Counted from the stretch's first letter, positions 27,539 to 36,622 are shown. The stretch is DNA of 64,000 nt from an uncultured Clostridia bacterium (GCA_948502395.1 CAOPES010000006.1:1-64000); one strand, 5' to 3'. The notes: a model not told the origin generated them from the sequence alone. Numbers and translations are program-made.

Positions 27539-27572
27539 TTTTGTTGCTTTTGCAACAAAAATGTTATATAAT
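27539..27572 (+). promoter_or_regulatory. Promoter of the Crp/Fnr gene with overlapping operator
   Basis: The perfect palindrome TTTTGTTGC-TTTT-GCAACAAAA (27539-27560) covers the -35 box (TTGCTT, 27544-27549); TATAAT is at 27567-27572, a 17-bp spacing. Occupancy would block RNA polymerase, so autorepression is expected. The same half-sites appear at 28307 and 43106. Confidence 0.8.
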
Positions 27573-27602
27573 ACCTTCATAATTGAAAAAGGGTTGATAA
27601 AA

Positions 27603-28235
27603 ATGAATTTAAATTTCGACATGGACAGTTTCATAAATGACTTTGAACATAACTGTCATAGAGTACAAAAGAAAACCTTTTCAAAAAACGAAGTAATAAC
27701 AACATACATACAAAAAAGAAACCAATTCTGCATACTAATAAGCGGAAATGCAGACTTAGTCCGTTATGACTTAAACGGAAATAGAACCATAGTAGAGCAT
27801 TTATCCAAAAATGATATTTTTGGAGAAGTATTTTATACTGTAACAACAAACAATGAACTACTAGTAGAAGCACGCGAAAAATGCGAAGTTTTAATATATA
27901 TATATGATAGTATACATACAAAATGTAGAAATAACTGCAAGTTTCACAATTTTTTAACAGAAAATTTACCTGAATTAATTTTGAATAAAGTTATAGACTT
28001 AAATATGCGTGTAGAGTTACTAACTAAAAGGACTATTCGTGAGAAATTACTTGGATATTTTACGCTTCTTTCTACAAGAACTTTAAATAAAACTTTCACT
28101 TTACCGTTTTCTTTAACTGACTTGGCTGATTATTTGAGTGTTGATAGAAGCGCCATGATGCGTGAAATGAAGCTTCTTAAAGAAGATGGTTGTATTGAAA
28201 AAAATAAGAATAGAATCACTTTAAAGATATATTAA
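27603..28235 (+). CDS. Crp/Fnr-family transcription regulator
   Basis: 210 aa. The N-terminal cyclic-nucleotide-binding-like beta barrel includes GNADLVRYDLNGNRTIVEHLSKNDIFGEVFY. A central cysteine/histidine cluster (KCRNNCKFH, residues ~103-111) could sense redox or a metal. The C-terminal winged HTH is LTDLADYLSVDRSAMMREMKLLKEDG. ATG 27603 follows AAAAGGG. The GTTGC-N4-GCAAC palindrome over its own promoter also occurs upstream of both nrdD genes, which points to it as their regulator (inferred). The effector is unknown. Confidence 0.88.
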   Translation: MNLNFDMDSFINDFEHNCHRVQKKTFSKNEVITTYIQKRNQFCILISGNADLVRYDLNGNRTIVEHLSKNDIFGEVFYTVTTNNELLVEAREKCEVLIYIYDSIHTKCRNNCKFHNFLTENLPELILNKVIDLNMRVELLTKRTIREKLLGYFTLLSTRTLNKTFTLPFSLTDLADYLSVDRSAMMREMKLLKEDGCIEKNKNRITLKIY

Positions 28236-28306
28236 AATTTGTAACAAAAATGTAATAAAACATCAAACCATACAAACAAGCAAACTTATGAAAAAAATAA
28301 GTTTGC

Positions 28307-28349
28307 TTGTTGCTTTTGCAACAGAAAGAAAGCAAAGTTAATATATAAT
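28307..28349 (+). promoter_or_regulatory. nrdD(1) promoter with Crp/Fnr-type activator site
   Basis: TTGTTGC-TTTT-GCAACAG (28307-28324) is centred 28.5 bp before the first base of the -10 box TATAAT (28344-28349), about -40.5 from the expected start. No good -35 box is present (ACAGAA). This is the classic class II Crp/Fnr activator position. Confidence 0.75.
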
Positions 28350-28385
28350 AAACAAAGAAAAACTAGATAAGGGGGAAATGTAGAA

Positions 28386-30512
28386 ATGAAAGTCATAAAA
28401 AGAAACGGACAAGTAGTAGACTTTGACAGAGAAAAGATCAAAATAGCAATAGAAAAAGCAAACAGAGAAGTAAGACCAAAAGAAAGAGCCACAAAAGAAG
28501 AAATAAAAGAAATAATAAATTATATTGAAGAAATGGGCAAAAAAAGAATACTAGTAGAAGACATACAAGACATCATAGAACAAAAACTAATGGAAATACA
28601 AAAATACGAACTATCAAAAAGATACATAGTATATAGATACACAAGAGCATTAGTAAGAAAACAAAACACAACAGACGAATCTATATTGGGACTTTTAAGA
28701 AACGAAAACAAAGAACTAGCAGAAGAAAACTCAAACAAAAACACAATGCTAGCATCAACCCAAAGAGACTACATAGCAGGAGAAGTATCAAGAGACCTAA
28801 CAAAAAGAATGCTATTACCAGAAAAAATATCAAAAGCACATGAAGACGGAATTCTACATTTTCACGACGCAGACTATTTTATTCAACCAATATTTAACTG
28901 TTGTTTAGTAAACATAGGAGATATGTTAGACAACGGAACAGTAATGTATGGAAAAATGATTGAAAGTCCAAAAAGCTTCCAAGTAGCCTGCATAATTACA
29001 ACACAAATAATTGCAACAGTAGCAAGCAATCAATATGGTGGACAATCAATAGATATGATACATTTAGGAAAATACCTAAGAGTAAGTTATGATAAATACA
29101 AAAAAGAGCTTGAAGAAAAACACGGAAAGCAATTATCAAAAGAAGTTATAGAAGAATTAGTACAAGAAAGAGTAAAAGCAGAGCTAAAAGCAGGAATACA
29201 AACAATGCAATACCAAATAAACACACTAATGACAACAAATGGCCAATCTCCATTTGTAACACTATTTTTGCATTTAGAAAAAGACGATCCATATATCAAA
29301 GAAAATGCAATGATAATTGAAGAAATCCTAAATCAAAGATATGAAGGCGTAAAAAATGATGTAGGGGTATATGTAACACCTGCATTTCCAAAACTTGTAT
29401 ATGTATTAGACGAATTTAACAATTTAAAAGGTGGAGAATATGACTATTTAACAAAACTTGCAGTAAAATGTTCAGCAAAAAGAATGTACCCAGACTATAT
29501 ATCAGCTAAAAAAATGCGTGAGAACTACGAAGGCAATGTGTTTAGTCCAATGGGATGCAGAAGCTTTTTATCACCTTGGAAAGACGAAAACGGAAATTAC
29601 AAATTTGAAGGAAGATTTAATCAGGGTGTAGTAAGTATCAATCTACCACAAATAGGAATTATAGCAGACGGAGACGAAGAAAAATTTTGGGAATTATTAG
29701 ATGAAAGATTAGAACTATGTAAAAAAGCACTAATGTGTAGACACTATGCATTACTTGGAACACGTTCAGATATAAGCCCAATTCACTGGCAATATGGAGC
29801 ATTAGCACGATTGAAAAAAGGTGAAAAAATAGACAAACTATTATATGGCGGATATTCTACAATGTCGCTTGGATACATAGGAATATATGAACTTACAAAA
29901 TTAGTAAAAGGAGTATCACATACAACAGAAGAAGGACGTGAATTTGCACTTAAAGTAATGAATTACCTAAAAGATACTACTCAAAGGTGGAAAAAAGAAA
30001 CAAATATTGGATTTGCACTATATGGAACACCAGCAGAAAGCTTATGTTATAGATTTGCAAGGATTGACAAAGAGAAATTTGGAACAATAAAAGATATAAC
30101 AGATAAAGGATATTATACAAACTCATATCACGTAGATGTTAGAGAAGAAATAGACGCTTTTGCAAAATTAAACTTTGAAAGTGAATTTCAAAAAATATCA
30201 ACAGGTGGTTCTATTTCATATATTGAAATACCAAATATGAATAAAAATATAGAAGCATTAGAAACAGTTGTAAAATTCATATATGACAATATTCAATATG
30301 CAGAATTTAATACAAAATCTGATTATTGCCATGAATGTGGATTTGACGGAGAAATAATAATAAATAAAGACAATGAATGGGAATGCCCAAATTGTGGAAA
30401 TAAGGATCATAATAAAATGACAGTAGTAAGAAGGACTTGTGGATACTTAGGAGAGAATTTTTGGAATGTTGGAAAAACCAAAGAAATAAAGCAAAGAGTA
30501 ATGCATTTATAA
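28386..30512 (+). CDS. nrdD: Anaerobic (class III) ribonucleoside-triphosphate reductase, copy 1
   Basis: 708 aa. The N-terminal ATP cone (VIKRNGQVVDFDREKIKIAIEKA) controls activity. The catalytic barrel has STQRDYIAGEVSRDL, FHDADYF, NGQSPFVTLF and MGCRSFLSPW. The zinc site is CHECGFDGE/CPNCG, and the glycyl radical loop RRTCGYLGENFW is at the C-terminus. It reduces NTPs to dNTPs in anoxia after activation by NrdG. No nrdG is adjacent; the activase at 45481 may serve both copies. RBS AAGGGGG. Confidence 0.96.
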   Translation: MKVIKRNGQVVDFDREKIKIAIEKANREVRPKERATKEEIKEIINYIEEMGKKRILVEDIQDIIEQKLMEIQKYELSKRYIVYRYTRALVRKQNTTDESILGLLRNENKELAEENSNKNTMLASTQRDYIAGEVSRDLTKRMLLPEKISKAHEDGILHFHDADYFIQPIFNCCLVNIGDMLDNGTVMYGKMIESPKSFQVACIITTQIIATVASNQYGGQSIDMIHLGKYLRVSYDKYKKELEEKHGKQLSKEVIEELVQERVKAELKAGIQTMQYQINTLMTTNGQSPFVTLFLHLEKDDPYIKENAMIIEEILNQRYEGVKNDVGVYVTPAFPKLVYVLDEFNNLKGGEYDYLTKLAVKCSAKRMYPDYISAKKMRENYEGNVFSPMGCRSFLSPWKDENGNYKFEGRFNQGVVSINLPQIGIIADGDEEKFWELLDERLELCKKALMCRHYALLGTRSDISPIHWQYGALARLKKGEKIDKLLYGGYSTMSLGYIGIYELTKLVKGVSHTTEEGREFALKVMNYLKDTTQRWKKETNIGFALYGTPAESLCYRFARIDKEKFGTIKDITDKGYYTNSYHVDVREEIDAFAKLNFESEFQKISTGGSISYIEIPNMNKNIEALETVVKFIYDNIQYAEFNTKSDYCHECGFDGEIIINKDNEWECPNCGNKDHNKMTVVRRTCGYLGENFWNVGKTKEIKQRVMHL

Positions 30513-30529
30513 TAAAAGCGAAGAAAAAT

Positions 30530-30579
30530 TGACATATTTAGACATATTTGTTGACAGAAATATATATACAATATATAAT
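30530..30579 (+). promoter_or_regulatory. Promoter of HNH gene 1 with GACATATTT direct repeats
   Basis: Two GACATATTT repeats 10 bp apart lie directly before TTGACA (30551-30556), then 17 bp and TATAAT (30574-30579). The second HNH gene has the same arrangement at 31415-31465. One-helical-turn spacing suggests an operator for a shared regulator. Confidence 0.75.
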
Positions 30580-30607
30580 GTAAACATAATAGATAGGAGG
30601 TAAATAT

Positions 30608-31303
30608 ATGAATATTATATTGCCGGAAAATTTTACTCGGTATGATGAAAGGGGTAGAAAAAAAGTAGTTTTTATCAAAGACGGAATTTTGTATATGAGA
30701 AATGATGTCAGTTTTAAAGCGCTTATGCGGGATGTAACTTATGCAATATATGGTAAGAAAGTTTGCAAATGTTGCGGGAGGCCAATTCTAGCAAATTGGT
30801 TAACAATTGACCATAATATTCCACAAGATTATGGTGGACCAGACATTACCGACAATCTAATGCCATATTGCAAATATTGTAACGAAAGTAAGGCTAATTT
30901 AATGCCAGACCAGCATTTGGAGTATTTAGAGCTAAAGAATCAAAAAGAAAAGTTAGACTTTATCAAAAAATGTAGAGTTGAGAATGAAAAGTTTCGATAT
31001 GACAAAGAATTTTTACATTTATGTAAGGGAAAAGAGCTTTGGGTAAAACAAATGGATGTGAGCAAAATAAGGGGGATAAATAATCAAGTTAATTATTCAT
31101 CCGGATATAGTGACCATCACAAAGGAACCAAGTATAAAAAAATAGAAAAGTTCTACTCAAAATATCAAAACTTTCAAAAGCCAATTATTGTAGATAGAAA
31201 AAAGCATTTGCTTGGTGGATATGTAACTGTTAACTTTGCTCAAAATAACAGAATTCTTAAAGTACCAGTCATCATCATAGAAAATATAGAAGTTTTCTAT
31301 TGA
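30608..31303 (+). CDS. HNH endonuclease-domain protein, paralogue 1
   Basis: 231 aa. The HNH core lies at about residues 55-105: CKCCGRPI (zinc Cys pair), TIDHNIPQDYGGPDITDNLMPYC (HN motif) and CKYCN with SKANLMP. The C-terminal region ends YYSKYQ/NFQKPIIVDR-like, KKHLLGGYVTV and a VPVIIIENIEVFY ending that recalls ParB-like or restriction-associated folds. It is ~half identical to the gene at 31494 throughout. Codons are atypical: CGG is used for Arg at 30638 and 30728, where ordinary genes of the window avoid it. Restriction, homing or phage defence are possible roles; none is proven. RBS AGGAGG. Confidence 0.75.
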   Translation: MNIILPENFTRYDERGRKKVVFIKDGILYMRNDVSFKALMRDVTYAIYGKKVCKCCGRPILANWLTIDHNIPQDYGGPDITDNLMPYCKYCNESKANLMPDQHLEYLELKNQKEKLDFIKKCRVENEKFRYDKEFLHLCKGKELWVKQMDVSKIRGINNQVNYSSGYSDHHKGTKYKKIEKFYSKYQNFQKPIIVDRKKHLLGGYVTVNFAQNNRILKVPVIIIENIEVFY

Positions 31304-31312
31304 AAAGAGTAA

Positions 31313-31353
31313 GAGAAATTGCCAAAAAGGTTTATCCTTTTTGGCAATTTTCT
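31313..31353 (+). terminator. Terminator between the HNH paralogues
   Basis: AGAAATTGCCAAAAAGG pairs with CCTTTTTGGCAATTTTCT around a 5-nt loop. The stem shares the GCCAAAAAGG core of repeat family R1 but lacks the GTCCGTCCC part. Confidence 0.85.
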
Positions 31354-31414
31354 ATGTTAAAGGAAGAAATTCCTCTAATATGAAAAATGCATTTGTAATA
31401 AAATCCAAAGAGAT

Positions 31415-31465
31415 TTGGCATATTTCGACATATTTGTTGACATATAGATAAATACAGTATATAAT
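31415..31465 (+). promoter_or_regulatory. Promoter of HNH gene 2 with the same repeats
   Basis: GGCATATTT and GACATATTT, 10 bp apart, precede TTGACA (31437-31442); 17-bp spacer; TATAAT (31460-31465). The layout is identical to 30530-30579. Confidence 0.75.
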
Positions 31466-31493
31466 ATCAACATAATAGATAGGGGGATATATA

Positions 31494-32213
31494 ATGAATA
31501 TTATATTACCAGATAATTTTACTCGGTATGAGGAACAAGAGAAAGTAGTGTTTATAAAAAATGGAATTTTGTATATGAAAAACACATATAAATTTAAAAC
31601 ATTGATGAAAGAACTAACATATACAATCTATGGCAGAAATCACTGCTTTGGCTGTGGACGATACATACGTAATGGTAAAGAAACAATAGACCATATTGTT
31701 CCGCAGGATTATGGAGGGCCTGATATCACAAATAATATGATTCCGTATTGTAAGGAGTGTAATTTTAGAAAAGACAATTTGATGCCAGATCAATATGAGA
31801 GATATCTAAAAATTGACAACCAAGTAGAACGTGACGAATTTATAAAAAAGTGTAATTTGGAAAATGAGAACTTACGGTATGACAAAAACTTTTCTTATTT
31901 GTATGATGATGAAAATGGTTATTGGGTTAAACAGTGTCCAATAAACAAGATAAAAGGAGCAGACAAAAGAGTGGACTATACAGAAGGAAAGAAAAAAAGC
32001 AGAAAATATGATGGAATAAGTCAGTATTATAGTAAGTATAACAAATTTCAAAAACCGATTATTGTAGATAGAAATATGAATTTGCTTGGCGGATATCAGT
32101 CTTTGACTTTTGCAAAAGAAAGAAACAGAAAAGAAAACAAAAAAAGAAGCGTGGAGAAAAAAATAGAAATGTTACCAGTTATTGTTTTGGAAAATGTGCA
32201 AGTGTTTTATTAA
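31494..32213 (+). CDS. HNH endonuclease-domain protein, paralogue 2
   Basis: 239 aa. It shares start (MNIILPDNFTRYEE), HNH core (CFGCGRYI, TIDHIVPQDYGGPDITNNMIPYC, CNFRKDNLMP) and the C-terminal FQKPIIVDRNMNLLGGYQS and VLENVQVFY with paralogue 1. CGG codons at 31524 and 31875 align with Arg codons of paralogue 1 (CGG and CGA), so CGG must be read as Arg here for the protein to make sense. A basic insert (ERNRKENKKRSVEKK) is specific to this copy. RBS AGGGGG. Confidence 0.75.
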   Translation: MNIILPDNFTRYEEQEKVVFIKNGILYMKNTYKFKTLMKELTYTIYGRNHCFGCGRYIRNGKETIDHIVPQDYGGPDITNNMIPYCKECNFRKDNLMPDQYERYLKIDNQVERDEFIKKCNLENENLRYDKNFSYLYDDENGYWVKQCPINKIKGADKRVDYTEGKKKSRKYDGISQYYSKYNKFQKPIIVDRNMNLLGGYQSLTFAKERNRKENKKRSVEKKIEMLPVIVLENVQVFY

Positions 32214-32225
32214 ACAGAGTAAAAG

Positions 32226-32259
32226 CCAGAAAGAAAATATTCTTTCTGGTGATTTTTTT
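32226..32259. terminator. Terminator between HNH gene 2 and murT-gatD
   Basis: CCAGAAAGAA, a 4-nt loop, TTCTTTCTGG, then TGATTTTTTT. The genes on both sides converge on it. Confidence 0.88.
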
Positions 32260-32278
32260 GTAAGTATAATAGTATATT

Positions 32279-34424
32279 TTATTTTTCGGCAGTATTTAGA
32301 AAACGTTTAAGCAATTGTTCACGACAAAGATTTTCAAAATTATCATCTAATGGCTCTAAAACAACATCTTCGCCATATTTTCTATCTAAACAATATTTTA
32401 TAATATAATCAGCAAGTTCAGGATTTTTAGAAAGAAGTGGACCATGTAAATAAGTTGCAATAACATTATTTAAAAAGAAACCTTCTTTATCATCGCCAAA
32501 CTTATTACCATTACCAGCAAGAACATTTCCAAAATAAGTAGAAACATCAAAAGTCTGTCCACCATGATTTTCAAAACCAATAATCTTGGTTTTTGTATTG
32601 TTCAAATTAGCATCAATTACGACATTACCAATACATCTTTTTTTCCTATCATTTATAGCTTCTGTATAATAATCAAAAACTTCCAAACCAGGAATAATAT
32701 TACCTTCAACACCTTTATAATATTTTCCAAATAACTGATAAGCACCACAAATTAATAAAAAGAATACTCCATTTTCAACAGCTTCCTTAATATTTTCCTT
32801 ATATTTAAGCAAATCTTCGGATAAAATACCTTGCTCTTGGTCAGCACCGCCACCTGCAAAAACCAAATCAAAATCTGAAAAATTAGGTGGAGTATCTCCA
32901 ATTGAATAAGGCACTATTGTTGCTTCTATTCCACGTCTTTCTAAACGATATTTTAGTACTTGAATGTTTCCAAAGTCACCATATAACTCTAAGATGTCAG
33001 GATATAAGTACAATATTTTTAGGACATTTGGGGACGTTTCCTTTTGGACATTTTGTCCATTTTGGGACACATCTTCTTTTTTCTCAATTTGTACAGGCCC
33101 TAAATTAAGAATTTCTTTTCTAGTAGGTTGAAGTGCTGTATAATTAGCTATTACATATTTTTTTACATCTGTTTTATAGAAATTTTTTACAGCTTCTTTT
33201 AAATCTAAATAAGGCTCAATTTTATTTGCGTCAAAACCAGATGTTTTAATTCTGATTGCTATGTCATAAGCTCTTGTTCCAGCAGTCACAATTCTTGAAA
33301 CATTATTCAAATCAGCAAAATTGATATCCCAAATCCAAGAGACATCATGCCCATCTGCTAAATTATCATTTAGAACAAATAACAATTCTTTTTCGTCATC
33401 ATCTTCGTTTAAAATACGAAGACTAACATTACATCCAGTTGGATTTTTGGCTAAATTTATTATAGTAGGAACACCATTTATTTCTAATTCTTCTAATCTA
33501 CCATTATTCAAAACAAATGTTGATAAAGCCTTCTGTACAGCATCTGTTTTAATATCATATAAACTTACACAAGATATAACAGCAATAAAGTTGTAAATGT
33601 TGTAAATGCTGTTGAATTTGATTTTATAAGTGATGTCATTAACATCGAAAGTTCTATTTTTTAAATCAACATTTGTAGCTAATTTATAAATTTCGTTATT
33701 TCCGTAATTACAGTTAGGGCATTTGAATTTACCAATGTGAGAATATTGATAATATTCATATTCTATACGAGTGTTGCAGAATGGGCAGAATTTACCTTCT
33801 CCAGCTTCTTTTAATTCTTTTGTCGCATATTCATATTTTTCCACACTAAAATAATAAACATTGTGATTATTTGGATTTGCTTGTCCGAAGTCTTGCAACA
33901 TTTGGGTCATCGTTGTTTAGAACAAGGTTGCCAGTATAAGTTTTTAAAAATTCATTAATTTTAAGTATAAGAGTTTCAACTTCTCCATTTCTATCTAATT
34001 GGTCTCGGAAAAAGTCAAGTACAACTAATGTATCAAGCCTGAAATCTTTAAATACAACAGGCACATAACCTTCATCAACTTCAAAAACCAAATAATCAGC
34101 TTTTATTTTTCCTGTTAAAGTACAATTTTTTAATAAAGTTGAAAGTATACCAGTTTCCATATTATTCCCTTCTGTATTGCTGATTACTTTCTTTCCTGCT
34201 GTTTTAAAGACGTGACCAATTGCGTTGTTTGTCATTGTTTTTCCATTAGTTGCAGTTACAGCAATTACAGGACAGTTCACTTTAAAATATTTAAAGATAT
34301 TTTCGTCCCAGTCAAATGCTATTTTTCCTAATAGATTTCCACCTTTTTTTCTACATATTTTTAAGATGATGTTTAATATTTTCATAATTAATATAATAAA
34401 AAAATCTTTCATATTTTTCTCCAT
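32279..34424 (-). CDS. murT-gatD: Fused lipid II isoglutaminyl synthase MurT-GatD, read through a +1 frameshift at CGG 33887
   Basis: On the minus strand, skipping the C of in-frame CGG 33887-33885 joins NNDDPNVARL to GQANPNNHNVYYF and gives a 714-aa protein. MurT part: ATNGKTMTNNAIGHVF (ATP/Mur ligase), SNTEGNNMETGI, VFEVDEGYVP, a zinc ribbon CPFC/CPNC, and a DUF1727 C-terminal domain. From about residue 470 the GatD glutamine amidotransferase follows (LKILYLYPDILELYGDFGN, FAGGGADQEQGI, nucleophile Cys in LLICGAYQLFGKYY, IGFENHGGQT, YLHGPLLSKNP). The complex amidates the D-Glu of lipid II. MurT and GatD are normally separate subunits; here the linker is encoded by the R3 repeat at 33022-33074. 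Confidence 0.93.
33022..33074. repeat. 53-bp R3 repeat, copy 2, inside murT-gatD
   Basis: Identical to 24660-24712. It is read in frame on the minus strand, encoding the MurT-GatD linker (with DVSQNGQNVQKETSPN). Confidence 0.9.
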
Positions 34425-34552
34425 TTTTTGTTTTTATTTTGTGCTAATTATATCAAATGATACTTAGAATAACAATAAATTTATAAAACTTTTTTTAATG
34501 CTGATTGACTAAGCCATATTCAATATAGTAAAATATCAACAAGGAGAGAAAA

Positions 34553-35455
34553 ATGGAAACAAAAATACCACAATTTTTAAAAGAAAAGCTAGAAAATCAA
34601 TACGGAGAAGATTTAGCAAAATCGATATTAGAAGGTTACGAAAAAACAAGAAAAGTAACATTACGAGTAAATACAATAAAAAGTAGTGCTGGGAAAATAG
34701 AAGAAGAACTACAAAATCATAAAATAGAATATGAAACAGTAGAATGGAGCAAAGAAGCCTTCATAATAAAAAATAAAAGAGGAAAAGAAATAGAAGAACT
34801 AGAAATATACAAAAACGGAGAAATATATCTGCAAAGTTTATCTTCTATGTTACCACCAATTGTGCTAGAACCAAAAGAAGGTACAGACATATTAGATATG
34901 GCAGCAGCACCAGGAGGGAAAACGACACAAATAGCAGCATTGGTAAATAATAAAGCAAGCATTACAGCATGTGAATTAAATAATATAAGAGCACAAAGAT
35001 TAAAGTATAATATAGAAAAACAAGGGGCTACTTGTGTGTATGTAATGCAAACAGATGCAAGAAAGATAAATGATTTCTTTTCTTTTGACCAAATTTTATT
35101 AGATGCACCGTGCAGTGGAAGTGGGACTTTAAATGTAAATGACGCAAACTTAAATAAAACTTTTACAGAAAAATTAGTTCAAAAATCTGTAAAATCTCAA
35201 AAAGAATTATTAAAAAAAGCACTTAAAGTTTTGAAATCAGGACAAGAGATGGTATATTCAACATGTTCTATTTTGCAAGAAGAAAATGAATGTATAATAA
35301 ATACATTGAATAATAAAGAATATGAAATAGTACCAATTCAATTTGGTGGAATGGAGCAACTACCAGTACTTCCTACGAAAATAAAAGGAACATTGTGTGT
35401 TATGCCCAATAATTTATATGAAGGATTTTTTATTGCAAAAATAAGAAAAAAATAA
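34553..35455 (+). CDS. RsmB/NOP-family RNA m5C methyltransferase
   Basis: 300 aa. SAM site MAAAPGGKTTQIAA, then CELNNIRAQRLKYNI, LLDAPCSGSGTL (PC catalytic motif) and YSTCSILQEENE (TC motif with the nucleophile Cys). The N-terminal part (TLRVNTIKSS) and the short C-terminus resemble RsmF/YebU-like Gram-positive enzymes that lack a NusB domain. It probably methylates 16S rRNA; the exact base is not known. RBS AAGGAGAG. A TTGACT box at 34505 could be its -35. Confidence 0.9.
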   Translation: METKIPQFLKEKLENQYGEDLAKSILEGYEKTRKVTLRVNTIKSSAGKIEEELQNHKIEYETVEWSKEAFIIKNKRGKEIEELEIYKNGEIYLQSLSSMLPPIVLEPKEGTDILDMAAAPGGKTTQIAALVNNKASITACELNNIRAQRLKYNIEKQGATCVYVMQTDARKINDFFSFDQILLDAPCSGSGTLNVNDANLNKTFTEKLVQKSVKSQKELLKKALKVLKSGQEMVYSTCSILQEENECIINTLNNKEYEIVPIQFGGMEQLPVLPTKIKGTLCVMPNNLYEGFFIAKIRKK

Positions 35456-35656
35456 TCATATACATAAAACTAAATAAGAAAAATGTCGAAAATTGCGATG
35501 AAAAGTTAAGTAAAATAATCAATAACACTTGTGTTTTACATAAATGTGTGATAGAATATAAAACATAATCAGTAAAACTAGTAGAACTAGTATGTACAAT
35601 TTCTCCAATTCAACATGGACAATTGACAGCGTAAAGTAAGAATAAGGAGGAAAATT

Positions 35657-35932
35657 ATGGAACAACTTACTTTAAATTTGAAGAAACGACTTGCGATTAA
35701 GAACATGTATATTGCGTTTGTCAATGGAGAGGTAGCAGTCTTATATTATGATAAACCGAAATGGTATAATTTGACTAGGTCAAATGAAATGCTAGAAAAT
35801 GATGTTATAGAACATAAAACTCCATTTTCAAGGTATTATTCTCATTTGGCACATAAAACGCATGAAAATTCGATAACGTATTATTATGATGGAATTTTGT
35901 ATAAGGAAACATTTGAAAAAGTGCTACAATGA
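35657..35932 (+). CDS. Small uncharacterised protein
   Basis: 91 aa, not recognised. It is rich in Tyr, Lys and Asn, without signal peptide or membrane helix; notable segments are IKNMYIAFVNGEVAVLYYD and ENSITYYYDGILYKETFEKVL. It has a perfect RBS (AAGGAGG) and its own terminator, so it is probably real. The 200-bp gap before it contains a short ACTAGTAGAACTAGT inverted repeat and a possible promoter around 35530-35565; no further gene was seen. Confidence 0.6.
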   Translation: MEQLTLNLKKRLAIKNMYIAFVNGEVAVLYYDKPKWYNLTRSNEMLENDVIEHKTPFSRYYSHLAHKTHENSITYYYDGILYKETFEKVLQ

Positions 35933-35944
35933 AGTAAGTAAAAG

Positions 35945-35969
35945 ATACACCTAATAGGTGTATTTTTTT
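35945..35969 (+). terminator. Terminator of the small protein gene
   Basis: ATACACCT, a 3-nt loop, AGGTGTAT and six T. Confidence 0.88.
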
Positions 35970-35984
35970 AGACTAATGTTAGCC

Positions 35985-36030
35985 TTGACAAACAAATACA
36001 AAAATAGTATAATGTTAACCGTGATTAACA
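35985..36030 (+). promoter_or_regulatory. Promoter and likely operator of the DtxR/MntR-type gene
   Basis: TTGACA (35985-35990), a 17-bp spacer and TATAAT (36008-36013) lead directly into the palindrome TGTTAA-N6-TTAACA (36013-36030). A repressor bound over the start point would block transcription, so metal-dependent autoregulation is likely. Confidence 0.75.
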
Positions 36031-36064
36031 ATTATTAAAATAGTATAAAAATAGAGAGGTTCAA

Positions 36065-36523
36065 ATGATATCAAAAGCATTAGAAGAATACATAAAAAAT
36101 ATGTATATATTAGAAAAACAAAATGGAAACATAAGAGTAACAGACATAGCAAACAAAATGAATTGCACAAAACCAAGTGTAAATAAAGCAATAAACAATT
36201 TAAAAGACAATGGAATGGTAAACTACGAATCTTATGGAACTATCGAGCTAACAAAAGAAGGGGAAAATTTAGCAAAAAAAATATTAGAAGCCTATGACAT
36301 AGTATATCTATTTTTAAAAGAAGTATTAGGGCTAGAAAAAGACGAAGCAGAACAAGAAGCAGAAAAAATTAAAACAGTAATAACAGACAACACAATAAAC
36401 AAACTTGCAAAATACGTCCATAAAGAATTAGAACTAAACGACTTAAACTGTGACTATGACATAAACAAAGAAAAATGCAGAAGTTGTGCGAGAAGAAAAG
36501 GTGTTTTTGGGGACAGACCTTAA
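36065..36523 (+). CDS. DtxR/MntR-family metal-dependent regulator
   Basis: 152 aa. The N-terminal HTH is RVTDIANKMNCTKPSVNKAINNLKDNGMVNYESYG. The dimerisation domain continues with LTKEGENLAKKILEAYDIVYLFLKEVLGL and DEAEQEAEKIK. The C-terminus has a Cys set (NCDYDINKEKCRSCARR). The last ten residues (RKGVFGDRP) and the stop come from an R2 repeat that begins at 36500, so the original C-terminus has been replaced. RBS AGAGAGG. Metal (Mn or Fe) not determinable. Confidence 0.85.
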   Translation: MISKALEEYIKNMYILEKQNGNIRVTDIANKMNCTKPSVNKAINNLKDNGMVNYESYGTIELTKEGENLAKKILEAYDIVYLFLKEVLGLEKDEAEQEAEKIKTVITDNTINKLAKYVHKELELNDLNCDYDINKEKCRSCARRKGVFGDRP

Positions 36524-36602
36524 AAACATCCCTTCTTGAAAAATAGAAAAAATAATATAAAAACGAGCAGGGTGTTTTTAAGGTCTGTCCCCAAAAACAC
36601 CC
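36500..36602. repeat. Inverted pair of R2 repeats between the DtxR-type gene and sufC
   Basis: Unit 36500-36532 (GGTGTTTTTGGGGACAGACC...) and inverted unit 36570-36602, separated by an AT-rich spacer: the same layout as upstream of hisS. The right unit ends 6-9 bp before the sufC ribosome binding site. Confidence 0.88.
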
Positions 36603-36622
36603 AAAAGGAAAAGGAGTAAAAA

